Assembly: GCA_900546575.1 (NCBI GenBank) | Contig: URDM01000001.1 | Location: 33,113 to 97,112, forward strand | Length of the DNA stretch: 64,000 nucleotides | Origin: an uncultured Prevotella sp. | Lineage (GTDB): Bacteria; Bacteroidota; Bacteroidia; Bacteroidales; Bacteroidaceae | Direction: 5' to 3' | Shown: one piece after another, positions 9,851 through 19,693 of the stretch | How the letters are laid out: the number at the start of each line of letters is the position of its first letter | How positions within the stretch are numbered: the first letter of the stretch is position 1 | Program-made: the position numbers and the translations under genes | Notes under the pieces: generated by a model | Told to the model about the DNA's origin: nothing | Databases searched by the model: none | Seen by the model: only the letters and a program-made list of their open reading frames with translations

Positions 9851-11068
9851 GTGTCATGGAGTAAACAAAAACAAAATACGGACAAAGCAACTATTATACA
9901 AGTGAAATCATCATGGAGTAAAAAGCTGTTCATAGCAAGCGATGTGCTACTTGCCATATATCTTGTCTTCGTTTTTACGTCGTTCGACCGTAAAAACGAA
10001 TCTAAGGCAATATGCTCCAAGGTGAACATTGAAATTGCTGACGATGCAACAAGTGGCTTCATAGACACTAAGGTGATAAAGAAACGACTACAGAAAGCCG
10101 GTGCCTATCCGATAGGCAAACCTCTGAACACCGTAAATGCACGAGCCATAGAGGAAATGTTGCGAACAAGTCCTTTTGTCAAGACAGCAGAGTGCTACAA
10201 AACAGAAGGTGGAACAGTATACATATCTGTCACACAGCGCATGCCAGTGATACGCATAAAAGCAGACAATGGCGACGACTACTATGTAGACGACAACGAC
10301 TGCATCATGCCTCGTAGCAACTACACAAGCGACCTCATCATCGCCACCGGTAGCATAAGCCGACGATATGCAACAACATGCCTGTCGCCATTGGGAAAGA
10401 CCATTATGCAGAACGACCTGTGGAAGAACCTGGTAGAGCAGATCAACATCCTTCCCGACCAGAATGTGGAGATAGTACCGAGAATAGGCAACCATATAGT
10501 ACTACTCGGCAAACTGCCTGAAGACGTCGATCGCAAGAAGCAAGAAGAAGCAATAGCAGATTTCTTCAACCACAAGATGGAACGTCTCGAAAAGTTCTAT
10601 CGTTATGGACTCTCCGAAGTGGGCTGGAACAAGTACTCGTATGTCAACATCGAATTTGACAACCAGATAATATGTCGTAAGGGTAAGGCAGAGACTCACA
10701 AGCCTGTAGCCGAGCCCATTTCGACACCTACCGCCAGCCAAGAAGGTACAAATGCCCCTTCTGATATAACTTCAGAGGCGACAACAGCAACTGAGAGACC
10801 GGCAACTACAGAAAAAAGCAACGCTAACAGTTCACTCAACAAAACAAAAAGCGACGCTAAAAAGAAGGGCTCATCAGCAGACAATACAATAAAAAAAGAA
10901 AAAACTGTCAATAAAACCGACAAGTCTACTGAAAAGAAAAAGGCTGGCAAACAGGCTTCAAAAACAAAGTCTGACAACCAGACTACAAAACAGAAGGCCG
11001 ACAACAAACCGACTACGTCAAAGACGGGAAAAGCGACCGACAACAAAAAGAAAAAGTCAAGTAATTAA
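9851..11068 (+). CDS. ftsQ: Cell division protein FtsQ with long basic C-terminal tail
   Basis: Bitopic divisome protein. A short cytoplasmic N-terminus precedes one membrane segment at about residues 25-46 (LFIASDVLLAIYLVFVFTS). The periplasmic part has a POTRA-like region at about 50-130, including VKTAECYKTEGGTVYISVTQ, and a beta domain to about 280. The only in-frame start near murC is GTG 9851, which gives a normal N-terminus. Residues from about 283 to 405 form a low-complexity tail rich in Lys, Thr, Ser and Ala, not part of the core family fold and presumably disordered in the periplasm. Assignment rests on position and topology as well as sequence, since FtsQ is poorly conserved. Confidence 0.88.
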   Translation: MSWSKQKQNTDKATIIQVKSSWSKKLFIASDVLLAIYLVFVFTSFDRKNESKAICSKVNIEIADDATSGFIDTKVIKKRLQKAGAYPIGKPLNTVNARAIEEMLRTSPFVKTAECYKTEGGTVYISVTQRMPVIRIKADNGDDYYVDDNDCIMPRSNYTSDLIIATGSISRRYATTCLSPLGKTIMQNDLWKNLVEQINILPDQNVEIVPRIGNHIVLLGKLPEDVDRKKQEEAIADFFNHKMERLEKFYRYGLSEVGWNKYSYVNIEFDNQIICRKGKAETHKPVAEPISTPTASQEGTNAPSDITSEATTATERPATTEKSNANSSLNKTKSDAKKKGSSADNTIKKEKTVNKTDKSTEKKKAGKQASKTKSDNQTTKQKADNKPTTSKTGKATDNKKKKSSN

Positions 11069-11089
11069 TTGTAATAATATAAATAACGT

Positions 11090-12523
11090 ATGGCAAAGGA
11101 TTTTATAGTAGCTATTGAGCTCGGCTCATCTAAAATGACCGGCATTGCAGGGAGAAAAAATCCCGATGGCAGCATTACTGTTCTTGCTGTTGCTTCAGAA
11201 GACTCCACCTCGTACATACGCAAAGGTGTTGTCTACAACATCGACAAGACCGCACAAGGATTGAGCAACATTATCTCAAAACTCAAGAATACACTACAAT
11301 CAGACATAACTCAGGTTTACGTAGGAATAGGTGGACAAAGCATACGCAGTGTCAAGAATGTCATCATAAAGGACCTTCCGCTTGATGCAATCGTGTCGCA
11401 AGACATGGTCAACGAGCTTATGGATACCAATCGTAACATGACCTATCCCGACTACGAGATACAGGATGCGATAACCGAAGAATACAAGGTTGACTCACAA
11501 TATCAGAACGACCCTGTAGGCATACAAGCCATACGTCTTGAGGGCAACTTCCTAAACATATTGTGGCGTCGCTCTTTCTACCGTAGTCTCAACAAGAGTT
11601 TCGACAATGCCGGAATTGCTATTGCCGAGACTTATCTTGCACCTGTTGTCATGGGCGAGTACGTACTTACTGAAGCCGAAAAGCGAGCAGGATGCGTGCT
11701 TGTTGACCTCGGTGCAGAAACCACAACTGTATCAGTATACTATCGTGACAAGTTGCGCAACATCGCCGTCATTCCACTTGGCAACAACAACATAACCAAG
11801 GATTTGGAATCGCTGCAGATGGACGAAGTTGAGGCAGAGGCAATGAAACTCAAATACGGCTCAGCCTACACCGAAATCCAAGATATTGACCCCAACATGG
11901 TTTGGTCGATTGATGGAAGTCGCTCGGTAAGCAGCCGAAAGTTCATCGAAGTGGTGGAAGCACGTATGCTCGAGATAATCGAAAACGTTCGCAATCTCAT
12001 TCCATCAGAATACATGGACAAACTGCTTGGCGGCATCGTACTAACAGGAGGAGGCTCCAACATGCGCAATATTGACAAGGCTTTCCGCAAAGCCATCAAT
12101 ATAGAAAAGGTACGCATAGCAAAATCAGTCGACCTAAACATAAATGTAAAGGACTCAAAACCAGCTCTTGCAAACAACGGCACCATGAACACGATACTGA
12201 GTCTTTTGGCTAAGGGTGACATGAATTGTGCAGGCAACGCCTTTAATGATTCACTGTTCGATGAAGAGCAGCTTGCAGCCACTACTCAGACAGCAGCAAC
12301 TGCCGCTCAGATTGCAGCCGAAAAGGCAAAGGCTGAAGAGGAAGAACGCTTACGTAAAGAGAAAGAGGCTGAAGAGGAAGAACGTAAACGCAAAGAGAAA
12401 GAAGCCGAAGAAGAACGACTGGCAGCCGAGAAGAAGGAAAAGTCGGTTATGCATCGTATCTTCGGATCGCTCAAGCAGTTCGGACGTTCACTTGTTGAGC
12501 CGGAACCAGGTTCAAATGATTAA
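11090..12523 (+). CDS. ftsA: Cell division protein FtsA with charged C-terminal linker
   Basis: Actin-like ATPase that ties FtsZ filaments to the membrane. The 477 residues begin with the phosphate-binding strand IVAIELGSSK and contain DLGAETTTVSVYY and GGIVLTGGGSNM, the other actin-fold nucleotide motifs. After about residue 395 comes an insert rich in Ala, Glu, Lys and Arg (repeats of EEEERLRKEKEA type) that should form a long charged helix. It leads to a short amphipathic segment, SVMHRIFGSLKQFGRSL, which is the likely membrane-targeting sequence. ftsZ follows after 23 nt. Confidence 0.95.
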   Translation: MAKDFIVAIELGSSKMTGIAGRKNPDGSITVLAVASEDSTSYIRKGVVYNIDKTAQGLSNIISKLKNTLQSDITQVYVGIGGQSIRSVKNVIIKDLPLDAIVSQDMVNELMDTNRNMTYPDYEIQDAITEEYKVDSQYQNDPVGIQAIRLEGNFLNILWRRSFYRSLNKSFDNAGIAIAETYLAPVVMGEYVLTEAEKRAGCVLVDLGAETTTVSVYYRDKLRNIAVIPLGNNNITKDLESLQMDEVEAEAMKLKYGSAYTEIQDIDPNMVWSIDGSRSVSSRKFIEVVEARMLEIIENVRNLIPSEYMDKLLGGIVLTGGGSNMRNIDKAFRKAINIEKVRIAKSVDLNINVKDSKPALANNGTMNTILSLLAKGDMNCAGNAFNDSLFDEEQLAATTQTAATAAQIAAEKAKAEEEERLRKEKEAEEEERKRKEKEAEEERLAAEKKEKSVMHRIFGSLKQFGRSLVEPEPGSND

Positions 12524-12546
12524 AACTAAAAAAACTGATAACACAT

Positions 12547-13893
12547 ATGCCAGACAACAATATCAATCCTATGGTGGACTTCTGTACACCAGAAAAAGAG
12601 TCAAAGAACACTATCATCAAGGTGATAGGTGTAGGCGGCGGTGGCGGCAATGCCGTCAACCATATGTATCGTGAGGGCATACACGACGTGTCGTTTGTGC
12701 TCTGCAATACCGACAACCAGGCGCTCAACGATTCGCCAGTACCAGTACTCCTACAGCTCGGTACCGAAGGCCTCGGAGCCGGCAACAAGCCAGCAAAGGC
12801 ACGTCAGGCAGCTGAGGAAAGCCTTGACTCCATCAAGCAGATGCTGAGCGACGGCACCAAGATGACATTCATCACCGCAGGTATGGGTGGCGGAACCGGT
12901 ACAGGTGCAGCTCCTGTCATTGCTCGTGTCAGCAAGGAACTGGGCATACTCACCGTAGGAATCGTTACCATTCCGTTCCGTTTTGAAGGTAAGCGCAAGA
13001 TAGACCAGGCTCTCGATGGTGTCGAAGAAATGGCCAAGCACGTCGATGCATTGCTCGTAATCAACAACGAACGTCTGCGTGAGATATATCCCGAACTTAC
13101 TGTGCTCGACGCTTTCGGTAAGGCAGACGACACTCTTAGCGTTGCTGCCAAGTCAATTGCCGAAATCATCACCAACCACGGACTCATCAACCTTGACTTC
13201 AATGATGTCAAGACCGTATTAAAGGACGGTGGTGTAGCCATCATGTCAACTGGTTATGGCGAGGGTGAAGGCCGTGTCAAGCAGGCTATTGAGGATGCAC
13301 TCAACTCACCGTTGCTCAACGACAACGACGTATTCAACGCCAAGAAGATTCTTCTCAGCATCAACTTCTGCAAGGACAGCAGCACAAGCGACAATGGCAA
13401 CAACGGCCTTATGATGGAGGAGATGAATGAGGTGAACGACTTTATGGAACGCTTCGGTTCTGACTTCGAAATAAAGTGGGGTATCGGACTCGATCCCGAC
13501 CTTGGCAAGAAGGTCAAGGTGACAATCCTCGCTACAGGATTCGGCATCGAAAACGTTGACGGAATGAACATCCATATAAAGAAGCAGACTCAGGACGACC
13601 TCGACCGTCAGGCCCGCGAGCAGGAACATGCCGACGATCTTGCCACACGCCGTGTCAAGTACTATCCTGAGGATAAGAACCAACTTCTCACCAAGCGCCG
13701 TCCGCAGATTTTCATCTTCCGTCCAGAAGACCTTGACAACGAAGAGGTGATACTCGCCGTAGAGAACACACCTACCTACAAGCGCACTCAGCAGATGGTA
13801 AAGGAATTGCGCCGTCGCATCGTTGACGAAAGCGAATCCACCAAACCGAAGGAGGACGACAATAACGTAAATGGCATAATATCATTTGCCTAA
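12547..13893 (+). CDS. ftsZ: Cell division GTPase FtsZ
   Basis: Tubulin-like GTPase that forms the Z ring. The tubulin signature GGGTGTGA lies at 114-121, preceded by VGGGGGNAV near 24. The core ends near 320 and is followed by a variable linker of about 100 residues, longer than in E. coli (total 448 residues). The extreme C-terminus (NNVNGIISFA) does not show the classical conserved FtsZ tail; the more conserved-looking stretch RRPQIFIFRPEDLDNEEVI lies near 380. It is the last gene of the dcw cluster and faces recO. Confidence 0.96.
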   Translation: MPDNNINPMVDFCTPEKESKNTIIKVIGVGGGGGNAVNHMYREGIHDVSFVLCNTDNQALNDSPVPVLLQLGTEGLGAGNKPAKARQAAEESLDSIKQMLSDGTKMTFITAGMGGGTGTGAAPVIARVSKELGILTVGIVTIPFRFEGKRKIDQALDGVEEMAKHVDALLVINNERLREIYPELTVLDAFGKADDTLSVAAKSIAEIITNHGLINLDFNDVKTVLKDGGVAIMSTGYGEGEGRVKQAIEDALNSPLLNDNDVFNAKKILLSINFCKDSSTSDNGNNGLMMEEMNEVNDFMERFGSDFEIKWGIGLDPDLGKKVKVTILATGFGIENVDGMNIHIKKQTQDDLDRQAREQEHADDLATRRVKYYPEDKNQLLTKRRPQIFIFRPEDLDNEEVILAVENTPTYKRTQQMVKELRRRIVDESESTKPKEDDNNVNGIISFA

Positions 13894-13925
13894 ACAAGCA
13901 AATTAAGGCTGTCAGCCTCTGCTGG

Positions 13926-14651
13926 CTAGCAGAACAGCTCTTTCAACACCGGCAACGACTTCATATCAGGAAAGTCGGGCAGGTGCAGCCTATAATAATA
14001 AAGTATAACATCCACAATGCGGTTGCGTTCGTTGCGAGTCAGCGATAGCAACCGCATTGTCGTATAGTTAAGTCGCATGAGCAGCTGAATCTTCCCCGCC
14101 TCATCAGGTTTCAGGAAGTCGCCATGCACCGGAGCATACGGCGTAAAGCAACCGCCGCGCAAGTCGAAGTAATGACAATCCTGTCGTCCATCCATATTTG
14201 GGAAGAAACCTACGAATCGCGTCATGTGCAGCATAAACACGATATGGAAATTGGCAAAACTGTTCACACAAGTGTCAAGCCACATAACACTGTTCTCCAC
14301 AAACATAAACTGGTCTCTATTCTGTTGCTCCGAACGAGTGGCATACGTAACAAACTCAGCCATAAAAAGAGCAATGCCGAGTTTGTGGGCATCAAATGGA
14401 ATAGAACAGAACGGCCATGCTATCGCAGCATTCTTCAGTCGCTGCAACTTCTGACTCTGCCTGTAGTCGAACTCCACGTCAAGAATAGTAAGCGGCTGAA
14501 ACAACTGCTTACTGATACCAGAGCGCGACGAGCGTGGAATACGCTGCATAAAAGACACTCGTCCGACACTCTCCGTGAGCAGGTCGACGATAATCTGTGA
14601 CTCACCGTATTTCAGCGAGTTAAGAACAATAGCCTTGGTTTTTACATGCAT
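13926..14651 (-). CDS. recO: DNA repair protein RecO
   Basis: Recombination mediator that helps load RecA on SSB-covered single strands. The 241 residues start with an OB-fold region (KTKAIVLNSLKYGESQIIVDLLTE) and continue into a helical domain. The segment FPNMDG.....YFDLRGGCF matches the Bacteroidetes form of RecO, which lacks the four-cysteine zinc site of some other phyla. The gene converges on ftsZ with a 32 nt gap and diverges from tRNA-Glu. Confidence 0.9.
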   Translation of the reverse strand: MHVKTKAIVLNSLKYGESQIIVDLLTESVGRVSFMQRIPRSSRSGISKQLFQPLTILDVEFDYRQSQKLQRLKNAAIAWPFCSIPFDAHKLGIALFMAEFVTYATRSEQQNRDQFMFVENSVMWLDTCVNSFANFHIVFMLHMTRFVGFFPNMDGRQDCHYFDLRGGCFTPYAPVHGDFLKPDEAGKIQLLMRLNYTTMRLLSLTRNERNRIVDVILYYYRLHLPDFPDMKSLPVLKELFC

Positions 14652-14678
14652 TTTCCTCTACTTTTAGTATTTTAACGG

Positions 14679-14686
14679 CAAAATTA
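14679..14686 (-). promoter_or_regulatory. recO -7 element
   Basis: Read on the minus strand this is TAATTTTG, a full match to TAnnTTTG, 28 nt before the recO start codon. No convincing TTTG is seen at the -33 position, so only the -7 element is claimed. It is divergent from the tRNA promoter at 14727-14758. Confidence 0.45.
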
Positions 14687-14726
14687 CTGAAAAAAGAGTC
14701 GTTTTGATAAAAAAAACCGATGAAAA

Positions 14727-14758
14727 TTTGTCCAAACTAAAATAAAGTCGTACCTTTG
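14727..14758 (+). promoter_or_regulatory. Promoter for tRNA-Glu and rpsT
   Basis: TTTG at 14727-14730 and TACCTTTG at 14751-14758 are separated by 20 nt, the ideal spacing for the Bacteroidetes primary sigma factor. The tRNA begins 24 nt downstream. One of the best promoter matches in the window. Confidence 0.85.
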
Positions 14759-14781
14759 CATCCGCAAAAATAAAGCACTTT

Positions 14782-14853
14782 GGTCCCTTCGTCTATCGGT
14801 TAGGACGAGAGATTTTCATTCTCTAAAGAGGAGTTCGACTCTCCTAGGGACTA
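14782..14853 (+). tRNA. tRNA-Glu (anticodon TTC)
   Basis: A 72-nt cloverleaf: acceptor strands GGTCCCT and AGGGACT pair with a G-T at the end, the D arm contains GGTTAGGA, the anticodon loop reads TTTTCAT with TTC in the centre, and the T arm carries the usual GTTCGA. The CCA end is not fully encoded. It sits 32 nt before rpsT, so the two are probably transcribed together from the promoter at 14727. Confidence 0.95.
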
Positions 14854-14885
14854 CAATAAAAATAAAAAAGAAGAAACATAACAAG

Positions 14886-15140
14886 ATGGCAAACCACAAA
14901 TCATCACTTAAGAGAATCCGTCAGGACAAGGCTAAGGCTTTGCACAACAGATACTACGCCAAGACAATGCGTAATGCTGTTCGTAAGCTTCGCGCTATGA
15001 CGGACAAGGAAGAAGCTGTCAAGCTCTATCCTACCGTTCAGAAAATGCTGGACAAGTTGGCAAAGACTAACATTATCCACAAGAACAAGGCTGCAAACTT
15101 GAAGTCAAGCTTGTGTCTGCATATCAGCAAGCTCGCCTAA
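14886..15140 (+). CDS. rpsT: 30S ribosomal protein S20
   Basis: Small basic protein (84 residues) that binds the 5' domain of 16S rRNA. The N-terminus [21 protein letters not shown] is the typical S20 start and the whole protein is helical and Lys/Arg rich. It lies just downstream of tRNA-Glu and ends before a strong terminator. Confidence 0.97.
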   Translation: MANHKSSLKRIRQDKAKALHNRYYAKTMRNAVRKLRAMTDKEEAVKLYPTVQKMLDKLAKTNIIHKNKAANLKSSLCLHISKLA

Positions 15141-15163
15141 GTAGTTTGTTGGCAACCCATACT

Positions 15164-15200
15164 GAGGTCATATTCCGAAAGGATTATGACCTCTTTTTTT
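15164..15200 (+). terminator. rho-independent terminator after rpsT
   Basis: Arms GAGGTCATATTCC (15164-15176) and GGATTATGACCTC (15181-15193) form a 13-bp stem with one mismatch and a four-base loop, followed by at least seven T residues. It starts 23 nt after the rpsT stop. Confidence 0.9.
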
Positions 15201-15264
15201 GCCCTTTTACCAACCCATACAGCCCATTTTGCATTCTATTTTAGACGTTTTTTAATACTGAAAA

Positions 15265-15296
15265 TTTCCCTAACTCGCATAATTTTAGTACTTTTG
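15265..15296 (+). promoter_or_regulatory. gyrB promoter
   Basis: TACTTTTG at 15289-15296 matches the -7 consensus. TTTC at 15265-15268 lies 20 nt upstream, one base off TTTG. The gyrB start codon is 25 nt downstream. Confidence 0.7.
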
Positions 15297-15299
15297 TAG

Positions 15300-17294
<1,995 letters not shown>

Positions 17295-17304
17295 TATTTG
17301 TATA

Positions 17305-17480
17305 AGTTGAGAGTTGAAAATTGAGAGTTGAAAGTTATGATATGCATTGACTGTAATGCATTAATATTTGACGTTTATCGTCAGTAATCATAACTCTCAA
17401 CTCTCAATTTTCAACTCTCATTTTTCTTTCAACTCTCAACTTCAACTCTCAACTCTCAATTTTCAACTCTCAACTCCCCC
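17305..17480 (+). repeat. Inverted, low-complexity AACTCTCAA repeat region after gyrB
   Basis: A 33-nt arm at 17308-17340, built from GAGAGTTGA units, pairs with 17388-17420 (TCAACTCTC units) with a single mismatch, enclosing a 47-nt loop. Inside the loop are two small hairpins: TGCATT/AATGCA (17343-17360) and TGACG/CGTCA (17369-17383). Further TCAACTCTC units continue to about 17475, just before the start of the next gene. It could act as a gyrB transcript end, but no clean T-run follows the main stem. Confidence 0.75.
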
Positions 17481-17487
17481 CCACTCC

Positions 17488-18426
17488 ATGCGCCTATTCC
17501 ATACATTCATTCTTCTTCTGTTATCTCTTACAGCTGCCCATGCGCAGCAGTTCGGCACAGAGTGGATGACATCGCCATCATCTACAGACTCGTCGTGTGT
17601 ATGGTTTCGTCGCACATTCATTGCCCATAACCCTCCAAAACACGCCTCTGTGTGCGTTGCAACTGACTCACGCTTCATTCTTTATGTCAACGGTCGCAAC
17701 GTGTCCACAGCGCTTTATATGCCCCGCCACGTCGACGCAGACCATCCTACCGTGTCCTTTACATTCGATGTGACACGCTTTCTTCGTACCGACTCCAATA
17801 CTATAGCCCTGCTTCTTGCACCCACAGCCACTATGCGTGCGCCAAAACTCTCGGTATGTTTCTTCGGGAAATACAGCAACAATATTCCGTTTGCTTCGTG
17901 CGATGTTGATGGATGGACATACTGCGCAGCCTCAACGCGCCTAACAACCGATGGCGAACTAACAGACAAGAGCCTCCAGTCTGCATCATTTCCATTCTAC
18001 AGAGATATAATCACGCCAATGTGGCAACCGGTTACAGCAACAGAAACAAGCCGTCACAGCGTAAATAAAGACTACGGAACAACTGCTGAAAGCATATATG
18101 GCTACAACCACCTATTATATAATGTATTGAACGATGATGCCGTACGGGTGCGCAGAATTATAAGTCCGCGCTTCTTCGACCGCACCGACCGTTCCATCAC
18201 CTACGACTTCTCACCCGGTTTCTACGGCTTTGTGCGTGTCACGTTGCGTGGTTGCCAACGTGGCGAGCATATATATATCAATGGTATGGAGTATATATGT
18301 AGCGGCGAGATGGACGAGCAGGCTTATTGCCGCTTCACTGCCCGATACATGCGACGAATTACAATAACTGGCGACCGACACTTCAATCCCGAACAAGTGC
18401 AGGAAGCAGAAGCCGTATGCCAATAA
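17488..18426 (+). CDS. Secreted protein resembling the N-terminal part of GH78 alpha-L-rhamnosidases
   Basis: Start set at ATG 17488, which gives a clean signal peptide (RLFHTFILLLLSLTAAHAQ); an earlier in-frame start at 17368 would only add translated AACTCTCAA repeats. The mature part (312 residues in total) begins with WMTSPSSTDSSCVWFRRTF and continues with DSRFILYVNGRNV, a pattern I associate with the beta-sandwich module preceding the catalytic barrel in bacterial alpha-L-rhamnosidases. No catalytic (alpha/alpha)6 domain follows; the frame stops at 18426. It could be a stand-alone carbohydrate-binding protein or the relic of a larger enzyme. It converges with the GH18 locus. Function uncertain. 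Confidence 0.6.
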   Translation: MRLFHTFILLLLSLTAAHAQQFGTEWMTSPSSTDSSCVWFRRTFIAHNPPKHASVCVATDSRFILYVNGRNVSTALYMPRHVDADHPTVSFTFDVTRFLRTDSNTIALLLAPTATMRAPKLSVCFFGKYSNNIPFASCDVDGWTYCAASTRLTTDGELTDKSLQSASFPFYRDIITPMWQPVTATETSRHSVNKDYGTTAESIYGYNHLLYNVLNDDAVRVRRIISPRFFDRTDRSITYDFSPGFYGFVRVTLRGCQRGEHIYINGMEYICSGEMDEQAYCRFTARYMRRITITGDRHFNPEQVQEAEAVCQ

Positions 18427-18478
18427 AGTTACGTATCCCTTTACATTCGTAAAGCAGTGTTGCGTGTCTTGAAACAGT

Positions 18479-18541
18479 CGTATCATGCCATGAAACGACC
18501 GTATCATGCCTTGAAACGATCGTATCATGGCATGATACGAC
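18479..18541 (+). repeat. 21-nt-period array containing the CGTATCATG palindrome
   Basis: Three units begin at 18479, 18500 and 18521, each CGTATCATGCCATGAAACGAC-like and exactly 21 nt apart, with a decayed partial unit before them. The last unit is a palindrome, CGTATCATG-g-CATGATACG. It lies in the gap between the convergent genes at 18426 and 18685. Confidence 0.85.
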
Positions 18542-18572
18542 GCTTTTACTGGATGCTAATATGCCAGATAAA

Positions 18573-18608
18573 CAAAAAGCGTATCCCGACATCACTGCCC
18601 GGATACGC
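18573..18608 (-). terminator. Terminator of the GH18 locus
   Basis: Arms GCGTATCC (18579-18586) and GGATACGC (18601-18608) form an 8-bp stem. Read on the minus strand, the stem is followed by TTTTTGTTT (18570-18578). This fits an intrinsic terminator for the minus-strand operon, 77 nt beyond the stop of its reconstructed last gene. Confidence 0.7.
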
Positions 18609-18684
18609 CCCAAAAAAATTTACAATCTTATCTAACTATAAACCTGTGTCATAGTTCTAATACAAAATTTACCATCTATTTATT

Positions 18685-19659
18685 TTATTCGGTGTATATA
18701 TGCAACATGGTCATCTTGATAGAATACCAATAACTGGCCTTTTCATTCAATCTAATATAAAGATAACGTACCTTGGGCTTTCCTAGGAGATTGAATGTCT
18801 GTGTATCTCCCCATGTTTCCATAGTTCCAATCTCTTTCCTTTCCTATCCATCTGCATACATTATTGTAGTATTAGTACATGCATAGTATGAAGATTTATA
18901 AATTGTCTGAATGGCCGTCACCTTCTTTTCCTCACCAAGGTCAACCATAATGCCCTTATCTTCGTCACTATCAAATTCTACAAACGTGCCATTACTATTA
19001 TCAAGCAAATCATCTGAAGAACCCTGCGTATTTCCATCTAATGTAAGAGTAAGACTTGACGACGGTATCTCAACACTACCCTGTGGTAAATCTTCTACTG
19101 AGATATACTTCTTCTTAGCCTTGTTAATACAAAAGTTGATTTGAGTCATCTTTGGATTTGAAGCAATAAAGGTGTTATGACCATCTGTTGTTATCTTGTC
19201 TATCTTAATACATCCTTTCTGCTCATCTTGTTCCTCTATATTTGCCAATGGTGATAAATCCTCGAGCACCATACGTACAGTATCAGACGATGTCCGTCCC
19301 GCCTTAATAGTCAGTGTATTAGAAGCAAGAGCATTACCCTCACGATCAACAAGTCTATAACTTGTTGATGGTAATTTATCACTGCCTTCTATAATCACGT
19401 CAACACTTATATCGCAATTTGAAGGCTTTTGTACCTTGGCAGAAAAGTCCATACTCTTCTCACCCGTAAGTTCAAGCGGAGTATGCTTTAAATTAAAAGT
19501 CTTACAGTCCGACTCAAGAAAGTCAGTACGTTGTATATATACATATGTGGCAGTCCACTCATCCTGCTCTACGTTGTCGTCATCGCTACATGCGGTAAGC
19601 ATACCCAGTGACAGCAATGCTGCTGCCACGGGTATATAGTTCTTTATGTATTTAAACAT
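18685..19659 (-). pseudogene. Surface glycan-binding lipoprotein (DUF1735 plus F5/8-type C domain), interrupted by in-frame TAG
   Basis: The first part (271 codons, to 18844) starts with a lipoprotein signal ending LGMLTAC (Cys24) and a DUF1735-like domain. It then enters a discoidin-like domain (VEFDSDEDKGIMVDLGEEKKVTAIQTIY) and halts at TAG 18846-18844 just after TTIMYADG. The same frame remains open for 52 more codons to TAA at 18687-18685 and reads GTMETWGDTQTFNL, VRYLYIRL and MTMLHIYTE, which is the normal end of an F5/8 C domain. The break is therefore a single nonsense codon in an otherwise intact gene: a recent mutation, a sequence error or, less likely, read-through. It is the last gene of the PUL operon, 34 nt after its neighbour. 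Confidence 0.85.
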
Positions 19660-19693
19660 AACTTGTTTCTTTTAAAGTTGCATCTAAAGTTCA

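Noticed and set aside
13906..13918. Terminator between ftsZ and recO
   Set aside because: Only a 5-bp AGGCT/AGCCT stem with no T-run on either strand.
17368..17487. N-terminal extension of the rhamnosidase-like protein
   Set aside because: The extra 40 residues are translated AACTCTCAA repeats (Asn-Ser-Gln-Leu type) and hide a clean signal peptide that begins at 17488.
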